DNA of 64,000 nucleotides from Oxalobacteraceae bacterium (GTDB lineage: Bacteria; Pseudomonadota; Gammaproteobacteria; Burkholderiales; Burkholderiaceae_D), in the NCBI GenBank assembly GCA_030698225.1, contig JAUYNR010000067.1, forward strand, positions 1 to 64,000, in the 5' to 3' direction. How positions within the stretch are numbered: position 1 is the stretch's first letter; every line of letters begins with the position of its first letter. The notes below the pieces were generated by a model. That model searched no databases. It saw nothing but the letters and a program-made list of their open reading frames with translations, and was not told the origin of the DNA. Made by a program: the position numbers and the translations under genes. This document shows, in pieces, positions 43,206 to 52,892 of this stretch.

Positions 43206-46204
43206 TGCTGCAACTCCCGCCAGTTGATTCGTCCGAATGGCAATTGCCCGCCGATTTCGCCATTTGCATTGATTGCGCCGCTAGAATTCACTGCGCCCCC
43301 TGTTTCTATACCCGGCGTAACAGTGGTAACCGTCGTGGTGGTAGTGCCATCAGCATTGGTGACAACAACTGTAATGGTGATCGAACCGTCCGCGTTGGTG
43401 ACGACGGTAGTCGTGGTACTGCCGGTAGTAGTGCTGCCGTCGCCGCTGCCAAAACTGCCGATATGCGGGTCGGTACCAGATGCCGAAGATTCGGAAACTT
43501 TACATATTTTTGTTGTTGCCGTTTCATTTGCACCGCATGTTTTGGTATCCATGGCTAAAACCTTGGACCAGCCAGCTTCGCCGTAACACACGCCGTCGTG
43601 CCAAAAGGTCGTGTACTCCGCCAGCACGTAAGTGCCGAAATTCGCGGATGTTACTCGCCAGCCGTACTCCGGGTGATTGGGCACGCTCATTTCAATGGCG
43701 CTATTCGGTGTCGTGTCCTTGATGATCTGAATCACCAGCGCGCCATTATGGCGCACGCCCGTGGTTGTCGAACTGGTACCGTTCCCGCTGGTAGTCACGC
43801 TGGAGGGCGGAATCACTGGTTTGAACATGTTGCCAGTGTCGCCGCCCCACCTGACGCAAGAGGTTTCGGTAGGGTGCAGGCCGACACGCACATCGGCGGG
43901 CAATCCCAGCGCGCCGCCCCACCAGTCTTTCGGTGCAAACGCATCGACCGGCATATTGATCGCTAGGCTGTCGATATTGGCGCGGGTATAGGTTGGTACA
44001 TCGGTCGTCAGATCCAGCGTGGCCGAAGTGATGAAGTTTTTAATCGGGGTGTAGCCCTGATCGACGTTATATACATAACTCGGGCTGCCATGAATATGGA
44101 TCTTCGCGGCTGGACTTAAATACTGGTTTTGCGCCAACACCTTGAAAGCAGTCGATGTCGACGGGATCGCGTTCGCCAGGTCAAATTCGGTTCTGCTGGC
44201 ATCGAGCATGTTGACCCCGGTGACATCATACATATCGTCGTATTCGTGGATGTGCGTCACGGATTGGAGGCCTTTCCTGCCAGGCGTAGTTAGATTCGCG
44301 CCGTAATACATATCCTGGTCAAAATGCCCGCCTGCCACGCCGCGGTCATCCCCTGTAGTCACCGGCGGTGCAGCACCATTCTTGTCATAATTGGCTTGAT
44401 AGACGTCAAAACCACTTGCTGAAAGTGCGATCAACTGCGAACGCACGCCGCCGCCCATATTGCGCCCCACCGGATTAAGGCTGCTGCCGACCTGATCAGC
44501 CGCTGTGAACGCGCCATCTTTATTCAAATCGAACAATACCACGCCATTGTCGCCCCCCGTCAGTGCATTCAACTGCATCCACCAGTTTTCACCGGGGGGC
44601 GCGGTGTTAGGTGAGACGGTAGGATTGGTACTCATAAACATAAATGCAGAACCCGTCACATACGCACCGTCGCCCACCACGCGCTCACCGCCGATTGGGA
44701 GCGCGGTTTTCCAGCCCTTGTGAAGATCCCAGTCGGGAGCAGTATTGCTTGCGGTACGCACGCGAACCGAAGGCGTTACGCCAGTATAGGTAGCCTCTGT
44801 CAACGTTTGTGCCAGCAATGTGACATTGCCGACTGGCGCGCCATCCCAAATGCCATAGGCAGCATGCGTTGCGGTATCCGTTTGATCGGCCGCCGTGAGC
44901 ATCCGGCCGGTCACAAACGTCACCATCTGACCTCCAAGCGGATGCGCTTTGATGCCGGGGGCCATGGTGATCGCCTGTGCCGGGCTGGTGGTATGTAACA
45001 GGCTGACCGCATAGGGAGAAACCAGGCTGAATTTCCATAAATTGCCGTCGATATCGCCCGCGTAAGCGATATCCATCTTGCCATCGCCGTTCGAATCCCA
45101 GAAAGAAGGCGATGACAGACCGTTGGGGCTGCCACTCGAACCGGAGTCAGTGTCGATTTCCTCTATCAGGGCGCCTGTGACGGGATCGATCAGAAACAGG
45201 GAAGCGGTGCCGACGGTGCTGTTATAGCCGTTTCCGACAATCAGAGCTGAGGTACCGCCCGGCAAGGTTAATAAAGTCGGTGCCCCGTAGGCGTAGCCAA
45301 GATTGGCAAAATCGGTGCTGGTCGGACTATGGGCAGCGGAATCTGTACTGTTGATGCCTGTGTTAGTGATTTCCCACAGGATTCTAGACGCCGCATCCGT
45401 CTCAGATGACGCCGCTGTATTCGTCACATCCAGCCCGAACAAGCCCTTGCCGCCCGCCCCCAATGCACCGGCAAGTATGGTTTGACTGCCGAACTTGCGG
45501 ATAGCCAGGCGGCCATCGACAAAATATTTGTGTATGTATGAAACATTAGTCAGCGCCGATAACTTCGGAATCAATATCGAAGGGACATAGGCAAAACGCT
45601 CCGTTCCATCGTCGGCATTGAAAGCATGCAACATGCCATCATTGGCACCGACAAAGACAGTTTGGTTTGTGCCGTCATTCCAATACACCGGCGTCGAATG
45701 GATGATGTCGCCCAAGACACTGTTTCTGGGACGAAAGGTACCACCATTGGTCGTCTCATTGGTCCTAACCCCGCGAATGTAATCCAGTACAGCCGAAGAA
45801 CCCAGATCTGTTTGTTGGCTCGCAGCCCCAGTCGAGAGACTGTTCCAGCGAAATGGAATGCCTGCGCTGCCACTCCACGTGACGATCTTGCGTGCCGTAT
45901 CGGGATTTTGTGCATCTAACTGCTCGGCAGCGCCGCCATCCCAGTCATCCAGATCTGAGATGGCGCCTGCACCAGACAGCTGATATGAGTGCAAATTACC
46001 AGTCCAGTCTACAGAACTGTAGTCAATCGCATACAGCCGCTCACTACCTGATGTCACGATGTTGCTTGTGACCGCAGGCTGCCCGACGTAGCCAATAGGC
46101 TGTGTATCGGGGTCGAAACTGGCAGCGGCAAACACCGTCATCAGGCCCAACATAGTCGGCAGCAGGACCAGTGCAGTTAAGAAGTTTCTCTTTTGTGCAT
46201 TCAT
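43202..46204 (-). CDS. pilY1: PilY1-type pilus tip/biogenesis protein, short form
   Basis: A 1000-residue secreted protein (signal peptide [20 protein letters not shown]). The conserved C-terminal beta-propeller is complete: [48 protein letters not shown], and the calcium site [21 protein letters not shown] second EF-like [15 protein letters not shown] follows. The large N-terminal von Willebrand A region of long PilY1 proteins is absent. After a second conserved block the last 90 residues are a Thr/Gly/Ser-rich low-complexity tail ([23 protein letters not shown] repeats). It lies between pilX and pilE. Likely at the pilus tip, supporting assembly and adhesion. Confidence 0.9.
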   Translation of the reverse strand: MNAQKRNFLTALVLLPTMLGLMTVFAAASFDPDTQPIGYVGQPAVTSNIVTSGSERLYAIDYSSVDWTGNLHSYQLSGAGAISDLDDWDGGAAEQLDAQNPDTARKIVTWSGSAGIPFRWNSLSTGAASQQTDLGSSAVLDYIRGVRTNETTNGGTFRPRNSVLGDIIHSTPVYWNDGTNQTVFVGANDGMLHAFNADDGTERFAYVPSILIPKLSALTNVSYIHKYFVDGRLAIRKFGSQTILAGALGAGGKGLFGLDVTNTAASSETDAASRILWEITNTGINSTDSAAHSPTSTDFANLGYAYGAPTLLTLPGGTSALIVGNGYNSTVGTASLFLIDPVTGALIEEIDTDSGSSGSPNGLSSPSFWDSNGDGKMDIAYAGDIDGNLWKFSLVSPYAVSLLHTTSPAQAITMAPGIKAHPLGGQMVTFVTGRMLTAADQTDTATHAAYGIWDGAPVGNVTLLAQTLTEATYTGVTPSVRVRTASNTAPDWDLHKGWKTALPIGGERVVGDGAYVTGSAFMFMSTNPTVSPNTAPPGENWWMQLNALTGGDNGVVLFDLNKDGAFTAADQVGSSLNPVGRNMGGGVRSQLIALSASGFDVYQANYDKNGAAPPVTTGDDRGVAGGHFDQDMYYGANLTTPGRKGLQSVTHIHEYDDMYDVTGVNMLDASRTEFDLANAIPSTSTAFKVLAQNQYLSPAAKIHIHGSPSYVYNVDQGYTPIKNFITSATLDLTTDVPTYTRANIDSLAINMPVDAFAPKDWWGGALGLPADVRVGLHPTETSCVRWGGDTGNMFKPVIPPSSVTTSGNGTSSTTTGVRHNGALVIQIIKDTTPNSAIEMSVPNHPEYGWRVTSANFGTYVLAEYTTFWHDGVCYGEAGWSKVLAMDTKTCGANETATTKICKVSESSASGTDPHIGSFGSGDGSTTTGSTTTTVVTNADGSITITVVVTNADGTTTTTVTTVTPGIETGGAVNSSGAINANGEIGGQLPFGRINWRELQQ

Positions 46205-46240
46205 ATTGTTTCCCCGATGTGCGATGCATCAAAACAAAAC

Positions 46241-46816
46241 TCAACAACCATCAGACGGTCTATCAGACTGATATCTGTACATGGTTTGAACGAAAACGGT
46301 GGATGAATCCTTACCGACACCGCGTGCTGTGATGGTTGCCAAACCTTTGCTGCATGCCACTGCACTATTTGGCCTGCTGGGCGGACTGATGATTTCGACT
46401 ATATATCTGGGCGCACTGGCCACCCCATACAGATCCGATCCGGAGGAAGCAAATGTTAGTGTTTCCGTTAATGATGGATCCCAGTCCACGGTAGTCCACT
46501 TTGGATCAACCCCAGCAGCTGGTGCGCTATAGAATCCATCGGCCAAATCAGTTCCATTACCGCTGTCAAAATTACTTTTATATTCAGCGCCAGAAAACCA
46601 TCGCGTTTCGGCATCGCGCAATACCGCCTCAGCCGCCTGCAATGCGATTTGTCGATTGCGCGCATTGGCCGCCATGCGCTCTTCGAGCGTGCCGCTACGC
46701 AATACAGATAGCACGACCATGGTAAGCACCACCAGGAATATCAAGCCGGTAATCAGGACCGCACCGGATTCTTTGTCTGCATTGTGGTTCAGGAAGCGGT
46801 TTGCCATGACTTTCAC
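46241..46816 (-). CDS. pilX: Minor pilin assembly protein PilX
   Basis: A 191-residue protein with the PilX N-terminus: ESGAVLITGLIFLVVLTMVV as hydrophobic segment, followed by LEERMAANARNRQIALQAAE AVL. It contributes to the minor pilin priming complex. A GTG at 46816 overlaps the pilW stop (GTGA) and is used; an ATG at 46807 is three codons inside. 36 bp separate it from pilY1. Confidence 0.9.
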   Translation of the reverse strand: MKVMANRFLNHNADKESGAVLITGLIFLVVLTMVVLSVLRSGTLEERMAANARNRQIALQAAEAVLRDAETRWFSGAEYKSNFDSGNGTDLADGFYSAPAAGVDPKWTTVDWDPSLTETLTFASSGSDLYGVASAPRYIVEIISPPSRPNSAVACSKGLATITARGVGKDSSTVFVQTMYRYQSDRPSDGC

Positions 46817-47619
46817 TTTGTCTGGTTTCTAACGGTAAACGTGGATGTATAAACTTGACGCAAGAATCCATCAGTCGCCGTCACGTCTTCTCCGTTGTAG
46901 TTATAAGCCTGACTGTTATTGACAGCCACATTGGGGGTTGGCCCTTTGACCAATAGACTCACCCGCACAGCGGCCACTTGGGTAAATTCAGCGGCAGAGG
47001 GCGCTGCTTTGTAGAGAGTGATTGCACCATTCCCGTCACCGATACCATATGTGATTTGCATATTCTCAACGTTATCGACGAGAGTTTCCGTAGTGTTGGT
47101 GGCATCTTGTAATTTGGTGGTACACCGAAGTGCGCCACTCGCAATCGAAAAAACGTATTCAATTTGCTTAGTGTTGACGACACGTTTGGAAAGACTATCA
47201 AAAGTATCGTTATCGGAAGTAAGCAAGCCTCCTGCACAATTTGCTTCTATACCCTTCAACGGGTTGGCAGCATCTGCAACCCATGTTGGATCGTGCCGGA
47301 TCGTGATGGTGTCCGGCAGTGCAGCTGCACCAGTGCCCGTTCCGTTCGCCCCTGTGATTGCGACACCATTCATCGGTTGATCAACATCCAGCCGATAACC
47401 CGCCTGACGAATGGCATTGCCCAATACTTCCATTGCATTGCGCCCGCTTTCCTGCATGCGCGACACATCGTCGTGCGTGCGATTCATTTGTTGGCTGCCA
47501 AGGAAAAAATAGGCCAGCGCACCGAGCAGCACTAGGCCGATCACTAGCGAGATCATCACCTCGATCAAGCCCACGCCGCGCTGCCTGCGCGCGGTCAAGA
47601 AAATTTCTTGACTGGTCAT
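46813..47619 (-). CDS. pilW: Minor pilin assembly protein PilW
   Basis: A 268-residue prepilin-like protein with RRQRGVGLIEVMISLVIGLV (class III-like cleavage after the RQRG, Glu5 kept) and the PilW hallmark QMNRTHDDVSRMQESGRNAM with NAIRQAGY. The ATG overlaps the pilV stop (ATGA). It belongs to the fimT-pilV-pilW-pilX-pilY1-pilE operon. Confidence 0.92.
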   Translation of the reverse strand: MTSQEIFLTARRQRGVGLIEVMISLVIGLVLLGALAYFFLGSQQMNRTHDDVSRMQESGRNAMEVLGNAIRQAGYRLDVDQPMNGVAITGANGTGTGAAALPDTITIRHDPTWVADAANPLKGIEANCAGGLLTSDNDTFDSLSKRVVNTKQIEYVFSIASGALRCTTKLQDATNTTETLVDNVENMQITYGIGDGNGAITLYKAAPSAAEFTQVAAVRVSLLVKGPTPNVAVNNSQAYNYNGEDVTATDGFLRQVYTSTFTVRNQTK

Positions 47620-48059
47620 AAGCGGGTCTCGACGGTAATCTGCTGACTGCTCAAGCCGAAAGTAGTAGTGTCACCAGACGCACGGGAATCGTTCCACTGC
47701 ACGACAATAGTCAGTTTCTTGGTTGCCCCGTCCAGCGCCACAGAACCTGTACCGGAAGGCATGGCGCTAGCCAAGGATGCGCGCCATTCGGTGAGATCGC
47801 TTAAGACCACGCCACTGCCGCTGGGTGTGCCGCCAATCGCTAATGTGTATGGAGAGGGTGACGTTTCTGCTGTGGTCCTGTTGGCGCGCATGCGGTCGAT
47901 GATGTCATTTGCCAGCAAGCTCGCCTGCGACCGTGAGTAGGAACTCTGGTTATTCTTCAGACTGTTGACAATCACGCCCGCAATGCCTAACAGCCCAAAA
48001 CTGATGATTACTAGCGTAATCAAGATTTCGAGTAGCGAAAATCCTTTTTGCTTTTGCAT
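47616..48059 (-). CDS. pilV: Type IV pilus modification protein PilV
   Basis: A 147-residue minor prepilin: QKQKGFSLLEILITLVIISFG, then LLGIAGVIVNSLKNNQSSYS and RSQASLLANDIIDRMRANR, characteristic of PilV. The ATG at 48059 is used; a TTG at 48071 is four codons upstream. It follows fimT by a few bases. Confidence 0.92.
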   Translation of the reverse strand: MQKQKGFSLLEILITLVIISFGLLGIAGVIVNSLKNNQSSYSRSQASLLANDIIDRMRANRTTAETSPSPYTLAIGGTPSGSGVVLSDLTEWRASLASAMPSGTGSVALDGATKKLTIVVQWNDSRASGDTTTFGLSSQQITVETRL

Positions 48060-48072
48060 GTTGGTATCCAAT

Positions 48073-48609
48073 CTAACTGCATAAAGGCGATATGCCCTTA
48101 TCTACACATGCCCTGCCGCCCTGACTGAGAACAATACGGCGACCCGTCGCAGACGTATCCGGGCTGCTTAAAGTGAACATTCCGTTCACACCAGTGGCAA
48201 GTTGAATTCGTCCATTCGACACATATGAAACATAATTACCAACGTTGGAATTCCCCAGCAGGGTGCTGCCCCCCGCCAAAGCGCCCTGCACTCTTAATAT
48301 CGTGTCATCGCCGTCGATAATCCCCGCGGTTGCGCCATCAACAAAAATGATCCAGCCCTGCTGCCAATCCCCACTGGTTATGCATGCAGTTCCGTTACTG
48401 CTCTTGCACATGGTGACTCGCGTATTGCGCTTGACCGCTTCGGAGCGGGTGAGATTCAGCATGGTCAGGAACTCATTTGCCTGGGTCGTCATGCGCGTGT
48501 TCAGGATGAATTGTTGGTAGTTTGGCAAGGCTATTGCCATAAGAATTCCCAAGACCGCAATCGTGACCAGCAATTCCACAAGGGTGAAGCCATGCGATCT
48601 ATTTTTCAT
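48073..48609 (-). CDS. fimT: Type IV minor pilin FimT/GspH-like
   Basis: A 178-residue prepilin with HGFTLVELLVTIAVLGILMA, IALPNYQQFILNTRMTTQAN and NLTRSEAVKRNTRVTMCKS, the FimT/GspH signature. C-terminal cysteines (GGRACVDKGISPLC) may form the usual disulfide. The ATG at 48609 fits the leader peptide length; a GTG at 48624 adds five codons. First gene of the operon; its leader contains a GNRA-capped hairpin at 48659-48678. FimT of other bacteria binds DNA during uptake, so a competence role is possible. Confidence 0.9.
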   Translation of the reverse strand: MKNRSHGFTLVELLVTIAVLGILMAIALPNYQQFILNTRMTTQANEFLTMLNLTRSEAVKRNTRVTMCKSSNGTACITSGDWQQGWIIFVDGATAGIIDGDDTILRVQGALAGGSTLLGNSNVGNYVSYVSNGRIQLATGVNGMFTLSSPDTSATGRRIVLSQGGRACVDKGISPLCS

Positions 48610-48658
48610 TTCTGGACTTTGCACATTGCGCTCTCATGCCGCGAAACTATCAACACCC

Positions 48659-48678
48659 GCCTTAAATCGCTTTAAGGC
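48659..48678 (-). promoter_or_regulatory. GNRA hairpin in the fimT leader
   Basis: GCCTTAAA, GCGA, TTTAAGGC on the minus strand: perfect 8-bp arms around a GNRA tetraloop, 50 nt before the fimT ATG. No T-tract follows. It may be an RNA element or an operator. Confidence 0.45.
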
Positions 48679-48816
48679 TCCTTGCATTTCTGGCCGATTC
48701 CAATAATATTGCTTTTCATAAAGTATAGATCACAGGCAACTTTAAGCAGCGCCGCTCGTCCCGAAGGATGAACCGCCCATCAGATACATTGATGCAAGGT
48801 GATTTTTGGATTGCTA

Positions 48817-49281
48817 TCAGTGCTGGTCACGTTCTTGACCAACCTCTTTAATCGCATCCTGGAATGCCCCTAAGTCTTCAAAATTCTTATAGACAGATGC
48901 GAAACGGATGTAGGCAATATTATCCAGTTGCCTGAGCTCTTCCATTATCAATTCACCAATCTGCCCGGTGCTGATTTCGCGCTCGCCCAGCGACAGGATT
49001 TTTTCTTCGATGCGACTGATGGTGGCGTCCACTGCTTCGGCGGAGACCGGCCGTTTGCGCAGTGCCAGCATCAGGCTGGCGCGCAGTTTGCCGGCGGCGA
49101 ATTCGACCCGGCTGCCGTTTTTCTTGACGATGACCGGCATCGTCAGTTCGATCCGCTCATAGGTGGTGAAGCGCTTGTCGCATTTGACGCAGCGGCGGCG
49201 GCGGCGGATGGTGTCGCCCTCTTCCGATGCGCGGGTGTCGAGGACTTGGGTGTCTTCGTGATGGCAGAACGGACATTTCAT
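48817..49281 (-). CDS. nrdR: Transcriptional repressor NrdR
   Basis: NrdR represses ribonucleotide reductase genes in response to ATP/dATP. The 154-residue protein has the zinc ribbon [17 protein letters not shown] ...[13 protein letters not shown] and the ATP-cone ([39 protein letters not shown]). It lies downstream of glyA, a common pairing in Betaproteobacteria. A 37-bp near-perfect palindrome separates the two. Confidence 0.97.
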   Translation of the reverse strand: MKCPFCHHEDTQVLDTRASEEGDTIRRRRRCVKCDKRFTTYERIELTMPVIVKKNGSRVEFAAGKLRASLMLALRKRPVSAEAVDATISRIEEKILSLGEREISTGQIGELIMEELRQLDNIAYIRFASVYKNFEDLGAFQDAIKEVGQERDQH

Positions 49282-49333
49282 GATGGCCTTGGATCGGAAG
49301 ATGCTGCTGTATGCATTTTGAATCCTGGATGTG

Positions 49334-49370
49334 CAGACGACTTCCCTGAAAGTTTCAGGGAAGTCGTCTG
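49334..49370. terminator. 37-bp palindrome between glyA and nrdR
   Basis: Arms of 18 bp (CAGACGACTTCCCTGAAA and its exact complement) surround a single G. It lies 53 bp upstream of nrdR and 54 bp downstream of glyA. No T-tract follows on the minus strand, so it is either a rho-independent-like stem that blocks read-through or RNase, or a protein site. Confidence 0.5.
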
Positions 49371-49423
49371 TGCTTCTCAGCCGTGCATCCTATTGGGGAT
49401 GATTGCTTGCTTGTCTACATTTA

Positions 49424-50668
49424 TTAGGCATAGACCGGGAAGGCGTCGGTCAGTTTCTTGACTTCGGCCTTGACGCGCTCAACGGTGGCGGCGTCGTTCG
49501 GATTGTCGAGTATGTCGGCGATCAGGTTGCCGACCTTGGTCGCTTCCGCTGTGCCGAAACCGCGGGTGGTCATGGCCGGGCTGCCGAGCCGGATGCCGGA
49601 GGTGACGAATGGCTTTTCCGGATCGTTCGGAATCGCGTTCTTGTTGCAGGTGATGTGGGCGGCGCCGAGCAATGCTTCGGCTGCCTTGCCGGTGATGTTC
49701 TTGGCGCGCAGGTCGACTAGCATCAGATGGCTTTCGGTGCGGCCGGAGACGATGCGCAGGCCGCGCGCGATCAGCGCTTTTGCCAGCGCGTCGGCGTTTT
49801 TGACGACTTGCTGCTGGTAAGCCTTGAATTCCGGCGCCAGCGCTTCCTTGAAGGCGACTGCCTTGCCGGCGATGACGTGCATCAGCGGGCCGCCCTGGAT
49901 GCCGGGGAAGATTGCGGAGTTGATCGCCTTTTCATGCTCGGCCTTCATCAGGATGAAGCCGCCGCGCGGGCCGCGCAGCGATTTGTGCGTGGTGGAGGTG
50001 ACGAAATCGGCGAACGGCACCGGATTCGGGTACTCGCCGGCGGCGATCAGGCCCGCATAGTGCGCCATGTCGACCATGAAATAGGCGCCGACTTCCTTGG
50101 CGATTTTGGAGAAACGCTCGAAATCGATCCGCAACGCATAGGCGGATGCGCCGGCGATGATCAGTTTCGGTTTGTGTTCGCGCGCCAGCCGCTCCATTGC
50201 TTCGTAATCGATCTCTTCATTGGCGTCCAGGCCGTAGGACACGACGTTGAACCATTTGCCCGACATGTTGAGCGCCATGCCGTGGGTCAGGTGACCGCCT
50301 TCGGCCAGCGACATGCCCATGATGGTGTCGCCTGGCTTGAGCACCGCGAAGAACACGCCCTGGTTGGCTTGCGAGCCGGAATTCGGCTGCACGTTGGCGG
50401 CTTCGGCGCCGAACAGTTGCTTGATGCGGTCGATCGCCAGCTGCTCGGCGACATCGACGAATTCGCAGCCGCCGTAATAGCGCTTGCCCGGGTAGCCTTC
50501 CGCGTATTTATTGGTCAGCTGCGAGCCTTGCGCTTCCATCACGGCCGGCGAGGTGTAGTTTTCGGACGCGATCAGCTCGATATGCTCTTGCTGGCGAACG
50601 TTTTCCTGCTGGATCACGGCCCACAATTCGGGGTCGACGTTGGCGAGAGTGTGGTCTTTGGAGAACAT
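49424..50668 (-). CDS. glyA: Serine hydroxymethyltransferase
   Basis: GlyA converts serine and tetrahydrofolate to glycine and 5,10-methylene-THF. The 414-residue enzyme has [40 protein letters not shown], the PLP lysine in [17 protein letters not shown], and [20 protein letters not shown]. All catalytic regions are complete. Upstream lies a ZTP riboswitch (50786-50890), which links expression to folate shortage. Confidence 0.98.
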   Translation of the reverse strand: MFSKDHTLANVDPELWAVIQQENVRQQEHIELIASENYTSPAVMEAQGSQLTNKYAEGYPGKRYYGGCEFVDVAEQLAIDRIKQLFGAEAANVQPNSGSQANQGVFFAVLKPGDTIMGMSLAEGGHLTHGMALNMSGKWFNVVSYGLDANEEIDYEAMERLAREHKPKLIIAGASAYALRIDFERFSKIAKEVGAYFMVDMAHYAGLIAAGEYPNPVPFADFVTSTTHKSLRGPRGGFILMKAEHEKAINSAIFPGIQGGPLMHVIAGKAVAFKEALAPEFKAYQQQVVKNADALAKALIARGLRIVSGRTESHLMLVDLRAKNITGKAAEALLGAAHITCNKNAIPNDPEKPFVTSGIRLGSPAMTTRGFGTAEATKVGNLIADILDNPNDAATVERVKAEVKKLTDAFPVYA

Positions 50669-50785
50669 GCGGAATTCCTATCGATAAGTGTGCAGATTGG
50701 CTGCAAAGCGTTTTACTTGGATCGATTGAGGGGTCATCGCACAGAAAATGCAAATGACAGACAGCCTCAGTCGTGCGCTCCATTT
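50669..50785 (-). promoter_or_regulatory. Expression platform between ZTP riboswitch and glyA
   Basis: About 115 nt of leader between the aptamer and the glyA ATG. It holds no gene. It should contain the switching element, but I could not assign a clear terminator or sequestor from reading alone. Confidence 0.4.
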
Positions 50786-50890
50786 TGGGCTGCCCAGGCG
50801 AACGGCTGAAGAATTCTCACGTTCCCCGGTGGATGCCCACCTTGTCGCCGGAAGTATGCGCTTCCGGCTTTTCGCCAGTCACGTGAGATG
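50786..50890 (-). ncRNA. ZTP (pfl) riboswitch
   Basis: On the minus strand the aptamer reads CTCACGTGACTGGCG, a variable hairpin (GCCGGAAG...CTTCCGGC), TGGGCATCCACCGGGGA, ACGTGAG closing P1 and, after a linker, GCCGTTCGCCTGGGCAGCC. These match the conserved pfl blocks GACUGGCG, UGGG, CCACCGGGGA and CGCCUGGGC, which form the ZTP pocket and pseudoknot. pfl motifs are known in front of glyA and other one-carbon genes and activate them when ZTP/ZMP signals low 10-formyl-THF. Confidence 0.93.
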
Positions 50891-51019
50891 AAATGGTCGG
50901 CAAATTGTAAGGTAAGCAGGTGATTTCAGCAAGCCGCAGGGATCTCAGGCGCGCGGTTTTAAAGATGAGCGGGACCGCGGTTGCTGAGCTTGCTTGCCCG
51001 CTGCCGGGCCAGCATCCTA

Positions 51020-51092
51020 AATATACACATTGCTGTATTTTTAAAGCGGCAATATATTATTGCGGAAATAGCATGTTTTTTAAGCATACTCC
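51020..51092 (-). repeat. Dispersed 3'-end repeat, copy 9
   Basis: AATATAC, CTGTATTTTTAAAG, core CGGCA-N9-TGCGG and ATACTCC ending 27 nt after the core. It lies 30 bp behind the fbpB stop. Confidence 0.82.
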
Positions 51093-51121
51093 ATATTTTA
51101 TCCAAAATACGAGGAAAATCG

Positions 51122-52783
51122 TCAACTGTCGCCCTTGGCGATCGCGCGCGCCAGGATGATGACCGGGATGGTGGCGATGAGTACGATGGTGAGTGCGGGC
51201 AAGGCTGCCTCGCCCAGCCGCTCGTCGGATGCGAGCTGGTGCGTGATGACGGCCAGCGTATCGAAATTGAACGGACGGATGGTCAGGGTTGCCGGCAATT
51301 CCTTGATCACGTCGACGAACACCAGCAAGCCGCCGGTCAACACACTGCGCCACAGGAGCGGCGCGTGCACCCGCAGCAGCATCGAGCCCAGCCCGTGGCC
51401 CAGGCTGCGGGCGCTGGCATCCATCGCCGGCGTGATTTTCACCAGTCCGGCCTGCACCCCGTGATACGACACTGCCAGAAAGCGCACCAGGTACGCATAG
51501 ATCAGCGCCACCAGACTGCCGGCCAGCATGAAGGTTGCGCCGCGTGCGGAGGTCCAGTCATCCAGCCGCGACAACGGAATCAGAATGCCGACCGCGATCA
51601 CCGCGCCCGGCACCGCATAGCCCATCGTCACGACACGGTTGCAGGCAGCTTGCAGCCGGCTCTTGCTGACGCGCGCCGCATATGCGAGCAAGACGCAGAT
51701 CAGCACCGCCAGCAGCGCCGTCACGCCGCCCAGCGTGACGCTGTTTTGCACCAGGCTGAAGTAGCGCGTCCCGAGCGCCAGCGTATCCTCGCGCACGATC
51801 AGCCGCACCAGAATCAGCAGTGGCAGCAGAAAGCCGGCCAATACCGGCACCGCGCAAAACAGCGCCGCCAGCCAGCCCTGTCTGGACGGCAACGGACGCG
51901 TCAGCTGCCCGCTGGTGCGCCCGCCCGCCGCGTAATAGCGCGCGCGGCCGCGGCTTTTCTGCTCCAGCAGCATCAATACGGTGACGGTAATGAGCAATAC
52001 CGCAGCGATTTGCGCGGCTGCGGTGCGGTCGGAAAAGGCGTACCAGGACTTATAGATGCCGGTGGTCAGGGTCGGCACGCCGAAATACGCCACCGCCCCG
52101 TAGTCGGCCAGCGTTTCCATCAGCGCCAGCGCAATGCCGGCGGCGGCGGCAGGGCGCGCCAGCGGCAGGCTAACGGAAAAGAATGCGCGCCACGGACCGA
52201 CACCCAGCGTGCGCGCCGCATCCAGCATGCGCGGGCTGCGCTCCAGAAAGGCATTGCGCGCCAGCAGATAAATGTACGGATACAGCACCAGCGCAAACAG
52301 CACGCCGGCGCCGCCCACGCTGCGTATCTGCGGAAACCAGTAAGCGTGCGGCTGCCAGCCGAACAATGCGCGCAAGCTGCTTTGCACCGGGCCGGAAAAT
52401 TGCAGGAAATCGGTATACGCGTAAGCCACCACATAGGCCGGCATCGCCAGCGGCAGGACCAGCGCCCACTCGAAGATCCGCTTGCCGGGAAAATCGAAGG
52501 CCGCCACCAGCCAGGCGCAGCCGACGCCGATGATGGAGCCCAGCACCGCCACGATGGCGGCAATCACAAAGCTGTTGAACAGGTATTCCGGCAGTACCGT
52601 GTCCCACAGATGCACCATGGTGGATGCACCGGATTCGCCGGCGCCATCGGCGCCGCCAATCAGCAGATTCGACAGCACGCCGACAATCGGAGCGCCTACC
52701 AGAAAAGCCACCACCAGAGATGCCAGCAGCAACGGATGAATAGCGCCAACCTGGCGCGGGAAATGGATGCTCAAGGAAGACAT
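51122..52783 (-). CDS. fbpB: Ferric iron ABC transporter permease (FbpB-type)
   Basis: A 553-residue inner membrane permease with about twelve helices in two binding-protein-dependent transport domains. Each holds an EAA-like loop: APYLLARNAFLERSPRMLDA AR in the first half, and KITPAMDASARSLGHGLGSM in the second. Single-gene double permeases of this layout belong to the FbpABC/AfuABC ferric-iron (and related thiamine/putrescine) group. The ATG at 52783 starts MSSLSIHFPRQ. A Fur box lies upstream and divergent fbpC encodes the ATPase, supporting iron as substrate. The periplasmic FbpA is not in this window. Confidence 0.9.
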   Translation of the reverse strand: MSSLSIHFPRQVGAIHPLLLASLVVAFLVGAPIVGVLSNLLIGGADGAGESGASTMVHLWDTVLPEYLFNSFVIAAIVAVLGSIIGVGCAWLVAAFDFPGKRIFEWALVLPLAMPAYVVAYAYTDFLQFSGPVQSSLRALFGWQPHAYWFPQIRSVGGAGVLFALVLYPYIYLLARNAFLERSPRMLDAARTLGVGPWRAFFSVSLPLARPAAAAGIALALMETLADYGAVAYFGVPTLTTGIYKSWYAFSDRTAAAQIAAVLLITVTVLMLLEQKSRGRARYYAAGGRTSGQLTRPLPSRQGWLAALFCAVPVLAGFLLPLLILVRLIVREDTLALGTRYFSLVQNSVTLGGVTALLAVLICVLLAYAARVSKSRLQAACNRVVTMGYAVPGAVIAVGILIPLSRLDDWTSARGATFMLAGSLVALIYAYLVRFLAVSYHGVQAGLVKITPAMDASARSLGHGLGSMLLRVHAPLLWRSVLTGGLLVFVDVIKELPATLTIRPFNFDTLAVITHQLASDERLGEAALPALTIVLIATIPVIILARAIAKGDS

Positions 52784-52806
52784 AAAGTTTAACTGCACGT
52801 TCAGCT

Positions 52807-52830
52807 AAATGAGAATTATAATCAATTGAA
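52807..52830. promoter_or_regulatory. Fur box between fbpB and fbpC
   Basis: AAATGAGAATTATAATCAAT closely follows the 19-bp Fur consensus GATAATGATAATCATTATC. It lies about 25 bp upstream of fbpB and 65 bp upstream of fbpC in their divergent promoter, so iron repression of both genes is expected. Confidence 0.75.
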
Positions 52831-52892
52831 ATATATTGCAGTGACATTATCATTCAATACGTCAACTTAATACGCCAACTGAATTTGCCATC

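Noticed and set aside
48640..48780. Sigma-54 promoter in front of fimT
   Set aside because: A TGG...TGC pair is present, but the GG to GC spacing is 16 nt instead of about 12.
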